In this document: positions 18,424-27,486 of the stretch, piece after piece
Layout of the letters: each line of letters opens with the position of its first letter
Position numbering within the stretch: position 1 is the stretch's first letter
NCBI RefSeq assembly: GCF_016860545.1
Contig: NZ_BNEB01000005.1
Coordinates: 496,001-560,000, forward strand
Source: Streptomyces asoensis
Lineage (GTDB): Bacteria; Actinomycetota; Actinomycetes; Streptomycetales; Streptomycetaceae
DNA: 64,000 nucleotides
Direction: 5' to 3'
Program-made: the position numbers and the translations under genes
Notes under the pieces: generated by a model
Told to the model about the DNA's origin: nothing
The model's input: the letters and a program-made list of their open reading frames with translations, nothing else
The model's database searches: none

Positions 18424-19770
18424 TCAGAGACCTCTCTCGACGGCACGGGAGCCCCGTCCGTTGCCTGCGGTCCCGCCGTCAGCCGTCCGGGGGCCACCCT
18501 GGGGACCCTCGATAGTGGTCCAGTCCCTGGCCAGTTCCACACGTGAGGAGATCTGCAACTTGCAGAAGATTTTCTTCAGATGGTAGGCCACCGTGTGAGG
18601 AGATATGAAAAGGTTCTTGGCCGTCTGCGTGTTGGTCATTCCTTGTGCCACCAGTTGCGCCACCTTGGCTTCTGTTTCGGTGAGATTCCCGATCGCCGCC
18701 GGTGGAGTTGCGCGCCAGCGGGATTGATGGTGCCTGACACCGAGATCCCACAGCCTCTTCTTGATCCGCAAAGCATCGCGCGGGGCTCCCACCTTGATAT
18801 AGGCGTCAGCGCTCTGCTCGAATATTCCTATGGCCTGGTCCTGTTGCGACCGCTCATGGGCCAAGAACTTTCCGATGTCTTCCGTAGTCGAAGCTCGCGC
18901 CCAGGGGTGGACATGCATCTTCGCAGCGAGCCGCAGACCGACCAGATTTCGCTCGAACAGACTTTGGGCGTGGAGGGCCGATGCGGCCAACACATGATGC
19001 TGCGGGTTCCTTTCAGCCAGCTTCTGAGCCAGCTTGACCGCTTTGTGCGCCGTCGCCTTCTGGTCGAATTTCAGCGCCAGCCGCACGATCCAGGGGGCGG
19101 CAGCCGACTGCGACAGGAATATCTTCCTGCTGACCGGGCCGAAGTCGACGAGCTCCTCGATGACCGGCGCGACGCCCTCGGCTCCCCATTGGGCCTCGCG
19201 CATCCGCACGTTCACCCATGCGCACGGCCCCGCCAACACGGTGAGACGCCCCATGAATGCGTCGTCGGATATCATCTGCATGTGCGACGAAGCCGCATTC
19301 ACTTCCGCACGCCGCAGAGCGATCAATGCCAGGATGAGATGACTCGCGATACGGATTTCCCGGCTGCCTTCGGCCTGCGCAAGCACCTGCTCACTCAGGG
19401 CCGCCGCCACGTCCAGATCTCCGGCCATGAAAGCCAGGTGCGACCGGGCCAGCGAGAGTCCGGCCGGCACCATCACCGGGCCGAAGAGACTGCTGTCCCC
19501 GCTCTCCGCATGGTGGAGAAGTTTCCTTACGCGATCGGATTCACCTCTCGTGGTCAGCACGAAGGCCAACCACATCACAGCATGCAGGTCACATTCGCAT
19601 GATGAGTCGCCGGCCGTCATGGCGGCTGATTCCTCGGCGAGATGCAGACTGCGATCCGACCAGCCATTCATCCAGAGAGCTATCGCCTGCCGGATGAGCT
19701 GACATTTGACGCATGTCCCAGCGTCGGAAAATGTGCGCGCAGAATCCGCCAGAAATGACGTTTGCGGCAT
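18424..19770 (-). CDS. LuxR-family transcriptional regulator with helical-repeat sensor region
   Basis: A 448-residue protein. Residues about 1-350 are alpha-helical, TPR-like and low in recognisable motifs. Residues about 360-420 form a LuxR helix-turn-helix (LTETEAKVAQLVAQGMTN, then ISPHTVAYHLKKIF). It resembles the C-terminal half of the large LAL regulators of polyketide clusters but has no AAA/Walker ATPase domain. The ATG at 19770 follows GGGGAGGA at about 9 bases. It is encoded upstream of, and parallel to, the azoreductase and synthase, so a pathway-specific activator role is plausible but inferred. Its base composition is visibly less GC-rich than its neighbours, suggesting separate ancestry or transfer. 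The C-terminal 30 residues are Gly/Arg-rich and poorly conserved-looking. Confidence 0.85.
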   Translation of the reverse strand: MPQTSFLADSARTFSDAGTCVKCQLIRQAIALWMNGWSDRSLHLAEESAAMTAGDSSCECDLHAVMWLAFVLTTRGESDRVRKLLHHAESGDSSLFGPVMVPAGLSLARSHLAFMAGDLDVAAALSEQVLAQAEGSREIRIASHLILALIALRRAEVNAASSHMQMISDDAFMGRLTVLAGPCAWVNVRMREAQWGAEGVAPVIEELVDFGPVSRKIFLSQSAAAPWIVRLALKFDQKATAHKAVKLAQKLAERNPQHHVLAASALHAQSLFERNLVGLRLAAKMHVHPWARASTTEDIGKFLAHERSQQDQAIGIFEQSADAYIKVGAPRDALRIKKRLWDLGVRHHQSRWRATPPAAIGNLTETEAKVAQLVAQGMTNTQTAKNLFISPHTVAYHLKKIFCKLQISSRVELARDWTTIEGPQGGPRTADGGTAGNGRGSRAVERGL

Positions 19771-19795
19771 GTGAAATCCTCCCCGTCCCTTCGGT

Positions 19796-20870
19796 CACGG
19801 CAGCTGTACGTCTTGATCCACGGGCTCGGGCCACGCGGCCGCCGCGGCGGTGATGTCGTTCCACCGGCGGAGAGCCTCGGTGGCCTGGTGCTGTTGATGG
19901 CGGCGCCAGGCGGACCGGTGCAGAGTGCGGCCCCGGTCGCATCGGGGGTGCGGAATGCGGTGATCCTCAGGTTGGCCAGAGGCTCTCAGGACGGCCAGGA
20001 ACACGAGGCCAGTGGCCGGGGCGCGTTCCAGGACGCGCCCGGCTCCGTCGGTGGTGCGGGTGCGGGCGTGGGTGACGCCGAGGAGAGCGGCAGCGAACAG
20101 ACTGATCGGTTCCGGCGCACGCCGAAGGCCCAGAAGGAGGAAGGGCGGCCGGTGGTGCGCGCACCCCTGCCCGGCGGTGTGTCGCGAGGCAGGACGTCGA
20201 TCAATGCCCGGTCGTAGTACCGATCGCTCTTGGTGCCGTGGCCTATGCGCAAGCACATCCAGGTCCTGGCCGAGACCTTCGCGGCCGGCTGTGTGGCCGC
20301 GCGACGGCCGACGGCGGCGGTGGCGCGGTGGTCGGCCTTGACAGCCAGGGCGCAGTCGAAGCCCAGGGTGTGGGCGGTGCGGCGCAACTCCAGAGTGCCA
20401 CAGACCTCGTCGCCGGTGAACCAGCTTTTGGCAAGCCCCAGTTCACGGTCACGGTGCAACATCGCGGCGGCCGGATGCGGCTGCCGCTGGCAGAACCCCT
20501 CATCGCCCGCCCCGTGGACGACCGGCGCGGCCTCGTCGTCGGCGAGTTGCCTGCCGTCCGGGCGGCGGCATGATCGCGGGCCAGGTCATGACTGCGGGCA
20601 CCGCGCGAGAGCAAGTGCTTCAGCCCGTACGGCCCGTCACGGCCCAGAGCCTCTGGGAGTGCCCAGCAGTCACACCGCTCCAACCCCATCAGTATCCCCC
20701 GTGTCATCGTCCTGCCCAGCATCCGCGAGTCCCGGGCGGCCGGCACCGACATCGACGCGTCCCCGGCTGCGGGAAGCAGACGGCCGTCGCCGCCATCGGC
20801 GACCCGGACACCGCTGTCCAGGTCCGCTCGGCTGTCGTGGCCTCGACGGCCACCCACCTGATCCTTGATC
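19796..20870 (-). pseudogene. Degenerate IS701-family transposase
   Basis: Recognisable transposase pieces are scattered over three minus-strand frames, so the gene is dead. One frame carries FTGDEVCG followed by a conserved block ending YYDRALID, close to the WVTGDEVYG and YDWALI blocks of IS701-type DDE transposases. Another frame has an N-terminal helical part (about 20620-20860) and a third holds the C-terminal SAWRRHQQHQA tail near 19810-19930. No terminal inverted repeats are apparent. It lies between the LuxR regulator and the aminotransferase and marks a past rearrangement point. Confidence 0.7.
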
Positions 20871-21095
20871 GTCGTCAGACACGTTCATGATCACGACAGC
20901 CGTTCCCGTGCCCGTACCCGCCCTCCTGGCCTGCACGGACACCTCATCGATCAGGACATACAACTGCCGCGTCGGTGATCAGGCTTTCAGGTTCCATTTA
21001 AACTTTCAATTCCGCAAGCGCTGCAAGGAGGTTGAGGCCGTCATGGCTTGATGTGATCGCTCGCGGCAAGGACCGTATGCATTTACTGAGCCGTT

Positions 21096-21221
21096 TCAGA
21101 CCTGCCGCTCCAGGGTAAGGAGGGGCGCGGCGATTGACTGCATTCGATTCGGATTGCTCCGGGATTTTCGCAAGATCCGCCATGCCCTCAGTAGCGTGAC
21201 GCCGCGCTCGACCGGCGCCCC
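21096..21221 (-). pseudogene. C-terminal fragment of an IS5-type transposase
   Basis: About 41 codons on the minus strand end in a stop at 21096. They read VERGVTLLRAWRILRK and then a segment like NPNRMQSIAAPLLTL, matching the last helices of IS5/Tnp_4-type DDE transposases (E-x-x-x-x-LK-x-WR-x-L). No catalytic core is recognisable upstream in the same frame, so it is a truncated relic. Confidence 0.55.
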
Positions 21222-21481
21222 TGCCGTGGCAGGGCCCGGCTGACGGTACGCCGAATCGGCCTGCGCTTGTCCTGCCTTCCCGGCGCGGGTCCAGGCGGTG
21301 AGTTGAAGGATCGCCGCGTCCGGGGTTCCGGTACGGCTGTGATCCTGTCGTCGCTGGATGGCTCGAAAGACCTGGCCGCCCGAGGCCCCGCGACGACCCG
21401 ACCGGCGGACGGCGGACCACGCGGCAGGACCGCTTCGGCTGACTTGTGCCCCGACCGCCCGCATGCCGGAAAATCGACGGT
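21222..21481. other. Noncoding scar between transposase relics and the aminotransferase
   Basis: Neither this stretch nor 20871-21095 shows a convincing coding frame. Bases near 20980-21090 are lower in GC than the surroundings. A GGAAAA run lies 9 bases before the aminotransferase ATG at 21482, so the promoter of that gene should lie here. No terminator or operator stands out. Confidence 0.4.
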
Positions 21482-22675
21482 ATGAAGATCTCGCAGCGCG
21501 CCCGGGCCATCGCTCCCTTCTACGCCATGGAGTTCGGAAAGCAGGCCGCCGAACTGGAGGCGGCGGGCCACCACGTCGTCAAACTCAGCCTGGGTGAGCC
21601 GGACTTCGGCGCTCCGCCCGCCGTCCTGGAGGCCATGCGCAACGCCATGGACGGCCGGCCCATGGCGTACACGGCGGCTCTCGGACTGCCCGCGCTACGG
21701 CAGGCGATCGCCCGCTTCTACGCCGACCGGCACGGCGTCGAGGTCGATCCGGCCCGGGTCGCGGTGACCGCGGGTGCCTCCGCCGCGCTGGTGCTGGCCA
21801 CCGCCGCCCTGGTCGACCCCGGCGACGAGGTGCTGATCGCGGACCCGTCCTACCCGTGCAACCGGCAGATCATGGAGAGTTTCGGCGCCCGTGTCACCCT
21901 CGTCCCGACCACCCCGGCCTCCCGCTTCCAACTGGACGCGGAGTCGGTAGGCGCGCACTGGACGGACGACACCCGCGGCGTCATGATCGCCTCCCCCTCC
22001 AACCCGACGGGCACCTCGGTCCCCGCGGACGAACTGCGGACGCTGTGCGCCCTCGCCCGGGAGCGCGCGGCATGGCGGCTGGTCGACGAGATCTACCTCG
22101 ACCTCGGAGACCCCGACGACCACGGCCGCCCGCCGGGCACCGCCCTCGCACACGACCCCGACGCGGTGGTCATCAACAGCTTCTCCAAGTACTTCGGCAT
22201 GACCGGCTGGCGGCTCGGCTGGTGCGTCGTGCCCGAGGCCCTCGTGCCCGCACTGGAACGCCTCGCCCAGAACTACTTCCTGTGCGCCTCCGCCCCCGCC
22301 CAGCACGCCGCCCTGGCCTGCTTCACCCCCGAGTCCCTGGCCGTGGCCGAGGCCCGCCGGGTGGAGTTCGCCGAGCGCCGCGCGCTCGTCCTGGACGGTC
22401 TGGAGCGGATCGGTCTGCCGGTGCCGGTGCCGCCGGACGGCGCCTTCTACGCCTACTTCGACGTCGCCGCCACCGGCCTGAGCTCATGGGATTTCTGCGC
22501 CCGCGCCCTGAGCGAGGCCCATGTGGCGCTCACCCCGGGCCGGGACTTCGGCGTGGGGACGGCCGAGAGCCACGTCAGGCTGTCGTACGCGGCCTCGGCC
22601 GGCGAACTGCGAGAGGGCCTCGCCCGGCTGGGCAAGTTCGTCTCCGCCCTGGGGCCCACCGCGTCATCACTGTGA
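21482..22675 (+). CDS. PLP-dependent aminotransferase class I (AspB-like)
   Basis: A cytoplasmic fold-type I aminotransferase of 397 residues, a normal family length. Visible motifs are the N-terminal KLSLGEPDFGAPPAV, the substrate/cofactor loop SPSNPTGT, the Asp-containing LVDEIYLDL, and the Schiff-base Lys in SFSKYFGMTGWRLGW near residue 235. A C-terminal Arg (HVRLSYA) would bind the substrate alpha-carboxylate. The exact amino donor cannot be read from sequence. The ATG at 21482 has a modest GGAAAA ribosome site. It stands alone on the plus strand, convergent with the response regulator gene, and there is no sign that it belongs to the polyketide cluster. Confidence 0.9.
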   Translation: MKISQRARAIAPFYAMEFGKQAAELEAAGHHVVKLSLGEPDFGAPPAVLEAMRNAMDGRPMAYTAALGLPALRQAIARFYADRHGVEVDPARVAVTAGASAALVLATAALVDPGDEVLIADPSYPCNRQIMESFGARVTLVPTTPASRFQLDAESVGAHWTDDTRGVMIASPSNPTGTSVPADELRTLCALARERAAWRLVDEIYLDLGDPDDHGRPPGTALAHDPDAVVINSFSKYFGMTGWRLGWCVVPEALVPALERLAQNYFLCASAPAQHAALACFTPESLAVAEARRVEFAERRALVLDGLERIGLPVPVPPDGAFYAYFDVAATGLSSWDFCARALSEAHVALTPGRDFGVGTAESHVRLSYAASAGELREGLARLGKFVSALGPTASSL

Positions 22676-22938
22676 GGCCTGTGGACTTCCCCGGTGCTCT
22701 GCCCGCGCGCCGTAATCGGCCGCACGGAATTCCTGCGGGAATCCGACGTGCTGATTGCGCTGCCCGGGCCGGCAAGGACCGATATCCGAAAATTCGACTG
22801 GCCAACCATGCGTGATCAGCGAAAGCGATATTTCTCGTTCCACTGCCCGGATTCACAAAAGCGGGCGCCTTCGGAGCCTAGTCGAAAAACAGCGTGTGAA
22901 GCCGACAGCTTCCAGGGGAAGGGACTCGGCGGCGGTGC

Positions 22939-23619
22939 TCAGACCGCCCCGGGTATCACGAGGCCCGACTCGTACGCCACGATCACCAGCTGGGCCCGGT
23001 CACGTGCCCCCAGCTTGCCCATGATCCGGCTGACATGGGTCTTCGCGGTGAGTGGGCTGAGCCCCAACTCCTCGGCGATCTCGGTGTTGTTGAACCCGCG
23101 CGCGACCAGGGTGAGCACCTGCCGCTCCCGCTCGGACAGCCCGTGCGGGCCACCCACCGCCGACATCGCCGTGTCGGGTGCGCGCAGGAAACGGGCGATG
23201 AGCCGTGAGGTGGGTCCCGGCGACAGCAAGGAGTCACCGGCGGCCACCGTCCGGATGGCTTCGAGGAGTTCGGCCGGCCGGATGTCCTTCACCAGGAAGC
23301 CGGATGCCCCGGCCCGCAGCGCGTCGACGATGTGCTCGTCGGTGTCGTACGTCGTCAGGACGAGCACCTTCACGCCCGCCAGGTACTCGTCGGCGGCGAT
23401 GAGCCGGGTCGCCTCGATGCCGTCCAGGTCGGGCATGCGGATGTCCATCACGACGAGGTCGGCCTTCGCGGAACGGGCGAGGTCGACGGCCTGCCGCCCG
23501 GTGCCCGCCTCGGCGACGACCTCCATGTCCCCGGCGGACGCGACGAGCATCGCGAACGAGGCCCGGACGAGGGTCTGGTCGTCGGCGAGCAGTACCCGGA
23601 TGGGCATCGGGGCCGTCAC
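22939..23619 (-). CDS. NarL/LuxR-family response regulator
   Basis: A DNA-binding two-component regulator of 226 residues. The receiver domain (1-125) has the acidic pocket ADDQ, the phospho-acceptor Asp in VVMDIRMPD near residue 58 and Lys in LVKDI near 107. The C-terminal LuxR helix-turn-helix (155-215) reads SERERQVLTLVARGFNN. Its GTG start (23617-23619) overlaps the kinase stop by 4 bases (GTGA), so translation is coupled. It is the last gene of an MMPL / kinase / regulator operon. The 16 bp palindrome at 27352 upstream of the operon is a good candidate for its own binding site. Confidence 0.95.
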   Translation of the reverse strand: MTAPMPIRVLLADDQTLVRASFAMLVASAGDMEVVAEAGTGRQAVDLARSAKADLVVMDIRMPDLDGIEATRLIAADEYLAGVKVLVLTTYDTDEHIVDALRAGASGFLVKDIRPAELLEAIRTVAAGDSLLSPGPTSRLIARFLRAPDTAMSAVGGPHGLSERERQVLTLVARGFNNTEIAEELGLSPLTAKTHVSRIMGKLGARDRAQLVIVAYESGLVIPGAV

Positions 23620-25049
23620 GAGGGCTCCTCCCGGGGCAGCGGCAGTTCGGCGGTCACGTGGAAGCCCTCGGTGGGGCCCGGTCCGGCGTCCAGTGTGCCG
23701 CCCACGCTACGGGCCCGCTCACGCATCCCGACGAGCCCGAACCCCGGCGCGCCGCCGGAGGCCTGCCCGTGCCCCGCCCCGTTGCGCACCGCCCCGCTCA
23801 CCGCGTGGCCCTGGCCCGCCCCCCGGCTCGTTCCCTGCCCCGCCCCGTCGTCGGTGACGGTCACCCGCAGGGTCCTCTCCGCCGTCCTCAGTCCGACCCG
23901 GACGGTGAGGTCGTCGCGGCCCCCGTGCCGTACGGCGTTGGTGAGCGCCTCCTGCACGATCCGGTAGGCGGCCGCGCCCACCGAGGGCGGTACGCCGTCC
24001 GCGTGGACGGACAGTTCGACCTTGGCCCCGGCCACCCTGGCCGCCTCCGCGAGCGCGCCCAGCCCGTCGAGCCCGGGCAGCGGCCCGCGCCCGTCCGAAG
24101 AGCCGAGCCCCGAACCGGAACTGGATCCGGAGCCGGGTGCGGCCGCCCGCTCCCGTTCCCTTGCGAAGCCCACGCCCGTCTCGTTCTCCCGGAGCACCTC
24201 CAGCGTCGTACGCAACTCGCCCCGGGCCGTCCGGCAGGTGTCCGCGATGCCGTCGAGCGCCTGGGCGACCGCCGTGCGGTCGAGCCGGTCCGGATCCGCG
24301 GTGAGGACGTGGGCCGCCACGGACGTCTGCACACCGATCAGGGTGATGCTGTGGGCGAGCAGGTCGTGCAGGTCGCGTGCGATCCTCAGCCGCTCCTCGA
24401 CGACCCGGCGCCGCGCCTCCTCCTCGCGGGTCCGTTCGGCCCGCTCGGCCCGCTCGACGATCGAGGCGACGTACTGGCGGTAGAAGCGGGCGTCGACGCC
24501 GAAGAACAGGACCGCGATGATCCAGCCGGAGATCCGCAGGAGCTCCAGTGCCCCGTCGGGGTTGGTGAAGGTGTTGATGATCAGCGTCGGGCCGAGGACG
24601 ACGACGGCGGTGAGCAGCGAGCGGCGTACCGTGCCGGTCGCCGCGACCGTGTAGAGCGCCACGAGGGTCGCGGGGATCGGTACGGCGTGGTTGTAGTCGA
24701 GGGCGTGGTACAGGGTGACGCAGGCCGCCACCGCGAGCAGCACGAGCAGCGGACGGCTGCGCCGCCACACGAGCGGCACATGGGCGCCGGCCAGCAGGGC
24801 CCAGCCGGGCGGGCCGAGCGGTCGTCCGTCGCCGGTGAGCGACGCGAGCACGAGGGCGAGCACGGCTACACCGACGGCGAGGAACGCGTCGTTGCGGGTG
24901 CGGTGCGGCGCGGTGAGCGGGTCCCGGTTGACGACCGCCATGACGCGTTCGGTGCGGCGGGGCCGCGCGTCACCCCGTACGACGGTGGTTCTCAGGTCCC
25001 CTGAAGCTGAGGTCGCTCCCCGATCTTGCACGGCTCCATCTTCCGTCAT
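23616..25049 (-). CDS. Membrane histidine kinase, NarL-partner type (HisKA_3)
   Basis: A sensor kinase of 477 residues. After a polar N-terminus, residues about 50-185 form four to five membrane segments. The dimerisation box with the phospho-acceptor His lies in RIARDLHDLLAHSI. The HATPase part has EALTNAVRHGG, DDGAG and GLVGMRERARSVGG. A Ser/Gly-rich insert (GSGSSSGSGLGSS) and a Gly/Ala-rich insert beside the ATP lid are unusual and look like loop expansions. The ATG at 25049 was chosen because the domain begins soon after it; the frame stays open far upstream only as the antisense shadow of the transporter. It lies 62 bases downstream of the MMPL gene. Its signal is unknown. Confidence 0.92.
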   Translation of the reverse strand: MTEDGAVQDRGATSASGDLRTTVVRGDARPRRTERVMAVVNRDPLTAPHRTRNDAFLAVGVAVLALVLASLTGDGRPLGPPGWALLAGAHVPLVWRRSRPLLVLLAVAACVTLYHALDYNHAVPIPATLVALYTVAATGTVRRSLLTAVVVLGPTLIINTFTNPDGALELLRISGWIIAVLFFGVDARFYRQYVASIVERAERAERTREEEARRRVVEERLRIARDLHDLLAHSITLIGVQTSVAAHVLTADPDRLDRTAVAQALDGIADTCRTARGELRTTLEVLRENETGVGFARERERAAAPGSGSSSGSGLGSSDGRGPLPGLDGLGALAEAARVAGAKVELSVHADGVPPSVGAAAYRIVQEALTNAVRHGGRDDLTVRVGLRTAERTLRVTVTDDGAGQGTSRGAGQGHAVSGAVRNGAGHGQASGGAPGFGLVGMRERARSVGGTLDAGPGPTEGFHVTAELPLPREEPS

Positions 25050-25111
25050 GGGGGCGCCTCTCCGGCAGATGGCGGGAGAGGCGCCCGGTCGGCCGGGGTG
25101 AGCCAGGCAGG

Positions 25112-27226
25112 TCAGGGGGCGCCGACCTGCTCCGGCTGCCGCGGCGGCTCGGTCGGTTCGGTCGGCCCGGAGCCGGGCGCGGGTTCGCGGGAGAGGCCGC
25201 CCGGCCACCACATCTTCCGGCGCAGGGCGACGCTGGCACTGGTCACCAGGTACGTCCGTACGAGGAAGGTGTCGAGGAGGACGCCGACGGCGATCACGAA
25301 GCCGAGTTCGACGAGTTGCACGAGCCCCATGTTCATCAGCACGGCGAAGGTCGCGGCGAGGACCAGGCCGGCCGACGCGATGACGGCGCCCGTGCTCCGC
25401 AGCGCGGTGAGCGCGGCGTCGGCCGGTTCCGCGCCCGCCAGGCACTCCTCCCGCATGCGGTGCATGAGGAAGATGCCGTAGTCGACGCCGAGGGCGACGA
25501 GGAACACGAAGGACAGCAGCCCGAGCCCCGGATCGGTTCCCTCGATGCCGAGGACCGGCCCGAAGACCAGCCCGCCGATCCCGAGGGCCGCGCCCCAGAC
25601 CGCGACCACGGCGGCCACCAGGATGAGCGACGCGACGAGACTGCGCAGCAGGACGAACAGGATGAGCAGCACCGAGACGAGCACCAGGGGGACGACGACC
25701 TTCGTGTCCCGGCTGTTGGTGTCCTCCAGGTCGATCTGCTCGGCGCTGTCCCCGCCGACGTACGAGCCCTTCAGTTCGCTGCGCAGGGACTTGATGGTGG
25801 CGGTCTCCCCCGCCGACTGGGGTGTGTCCTTCGCGATGACGGAGATCTCGGCCCAGCCGTTCCCGGTACGGCCCTTCTCGGCGCTCTCGACTCCCCGGGT
25901 GTCCCGGATCGTCGCGAGGGTCCGGTCGACGCGGTCCGCCGGGGTGATCACGTCGATGGGCTGGGTGCCGCGCTCGGGGTAGGCCCGGGCGAGGGTCTCC
26001 ATGGCGGTGACGGCCTCCGGCTCGGTGACGAAGGAGTCCTCCTGTTTCACCGGTCCCGGCAGGTTGAGCGTGCCGAGGGCCAGTGCGCCGAGCAGGAGGG
26101 CTCCGGTCGCGAGCACGGTCAGCGGCCTGCGTCCGGCACAGTCGCCCATCGCGGCGAAGAGACTCCGCCGCTGTGTGGGTTCGCTGCCGTGGGCGGGTAC
26201 GAGCGGCCAGAAGACCCGCCGCCCGAGCAGGACGAGAACGGCGGGGAGCAGCGTCAGCATCGCGATCAGCGCGCACAGCACACCGACCGTGCCGAGCGGG
26301 CCCATGCCGCGGCTGCTGTTGAGGTCGGCGGCGAGCAGGCACAGCAGGCCGGCGGCGACGGTGCCGGAGGAGGCGAGCACGGCGGGCCCGCAGCCGCGCA
26401 GGGTGGCGACCATGGCCTCGTACGGGCGCTCGATGCGCCGCAGTTCCTCCCGGTAGCGGGAGACGAGGAGCAGGGCGTAGTCGGTGCCCGCGCCGAACAC
26501 GAGGATCGTCATCACGCCGGAGCTCTGGCCCGTGACGGTGGTACCGAAGGCCTGGTTCAGCCCGTACGCGACAGCCATGGACATGTAGTCGGCGATGCCG
26601 GCGACGACGAGCGGCACGAGCCACAGCACCGGGCTGCGGTAGATCAGGATGAGCAGGAGGGCGACGACGGCGACGGTGGTGTAGAGCAGCGGCCCGCCGA
26701 GTGAGTCGTAGACCTTCCCGGCGTCGGTGCCGAGCGCTCCGGTGCCGCCCACCTCGACGCTCAGCCCGTCCTGGCCGCGGGCGATGCCCCGGACGTCCTC
26801 GACGAGCGCGTCCCGCAGCTTCTCGTCGCTGCCGGGCTCGTTGCTGACGACGGGGTACATGAGGGTCGTACCGTCGTCGGACGCGATCCCCTCGGGCGCT
26901 CCGCCGACCAGCTCGTGCGCCGCGGCGATCTGCTCGACCTGCCCGGCCGCGACCCGCCGGTCGTCGGCGCCCAGCCCGCCGGCCCGGTGATACACGATCA
27001 CCATCTCGGTGCTCTCGCCCCCAGGCAGCGCTTCCTCCATCCGGGCCACTTGGGTCGAATCGGCGCTGGAGGGCAGGTAGTCGGTGGCCCGGTCGTGCTG
27101 CACGTCGGCGAGCTTCGCCGCGAACGGGCCGACCAGCACGAGCACGGCCACCCATAGCCCGAGCAGCGCCCAGGGCACGGCCCGTCTGCGTCCCACGCCC
27201 TTCGTGGTTGTCTTCCCGACCGTCAT
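25112..27226 (-). CDS. MMPL-family transporter (RND superfamily)
   Basis: An integral membrane exporter of 704 residues with the duplicated RND layout: one membrane helix, an extracytoplasmic domain (about 35-165), five helices including FGAGTDYALLLVSRYREEL, then a second helix/domain/helix set with FLVALGVDYGIFLMHRMREE. The paired (G/A)xDY motifs are those of the proton relay in MmpL/SCO MMPL proteins, which export lipids or lipophilic metabolites. The ATG at 27226 follows AGGGAGA at 8 bases. It is the first gene of the operon with the kinase and regulator, which suggests a sensed efflux system for a membrane-active compound. The substrate cannot be told from sequence. Confidence 0.93.
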   Translation of the reverse strand: MTVGKTTTKGVGRRRAVPWALLGLWVAVLVLVGPFAAKLADVQHDRATDYLPSSADSTQVARMEEALPGGESTEMVIVYHRAGGLGADDRRVAAGQVEQIAAAHELVGGAPEGIASDDGTTLMYPVVSNEPGSDEKLRDALVEDVRGIARGQDGLSVEVGGTGALGTDAGKVYDSLGGPLLYTTVAVVALLLILIYRSPVLWLVPLVVAGIADYMSMAVAYGLNQAFGTTVTGQSSGVMTILVFGAGTDYALLLVSRYREELRRIERPYEAMVATLRGCGPAVLASSGTVAAGLLCLLAADLNSSRGMGPLGTVGVLCALIAMLTLLPAVLVLLGRRVFWPLVPAHGSEPTQRRSLFAAMGDCAGRRPLTVLATGALLLGALALGTLNLPGPVKQEDSFVTEPEAVTAMETLARAYPERGTQPIDVITPADRVDRTLATIRDTRGVESAEKGRTGNGWAEISVIAKDTPQSAGETATIKSLRSELKGSYVGGDSAEQIDLEDTNSRDTKVVVPLVLVSVLLILFVLLRSLVASLILVAAVVAVWGAALGIGGLVFGPVLGIEGTDPGLGLLSFVFLVALGVDYGIFLMHRMREECLAGAEPADAALTALRSTGAVIASAGLVLAATFAVLMNMGLVQLVELGFVIAVGVLLDTFLVRTYLVTSASVALRRKMWWPGGLSREPAPGSGPTEPTEPPRQPEQVGAP

Positions 27227-27351
27227 GAGCGGATCTCCCTCGCTACGACTACGACCTTTTCCAGCTGTCAGCCTTCCGGCACGGGAAGGGGTTTTCGTCG
27301 GACGGGAGGGGGAGCCTGCGGGTACTGCCTGGGGTGACGGGGGGTGCGCGT

Positions 27352-27367
27352 TACTCCCGCGGGAGTA
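27352..27367. promoter_or_regulatory. Perfect 16 bp palindrome upstream of the MMPL operon
   Basis: TACTCCCGCGGGAGTA is a perfect inverted repeat 126 bases upstream of the MMPL start codon and about 120 bases before the divergent hypothetical gene. NarL-family regulators bind such dyads, and the operon encodes one, so autoregulation is the simplest reading. No direct evidence of binding is available. Confidence 0.55.
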
Positions 27368-27486
27368 GTCCGGCATACCCGAGCGCGGCGCCCGTATTTG
27401 GACCCCGGAGTGGGCCGGGAAAACCCTTTGCCCGCCGGTCCGTCCGGTTGGTGGGATGCAAGGGTTCGACGGCGGGAGGGGCCGGC

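Noticed and set aside
25050..27155. Upstream extension of the histidine kinase frame
   Set aside because: The extension overlaps the MMPL gene in another frame, is Arg-rich and has no motif; the kinase begins near 25049.
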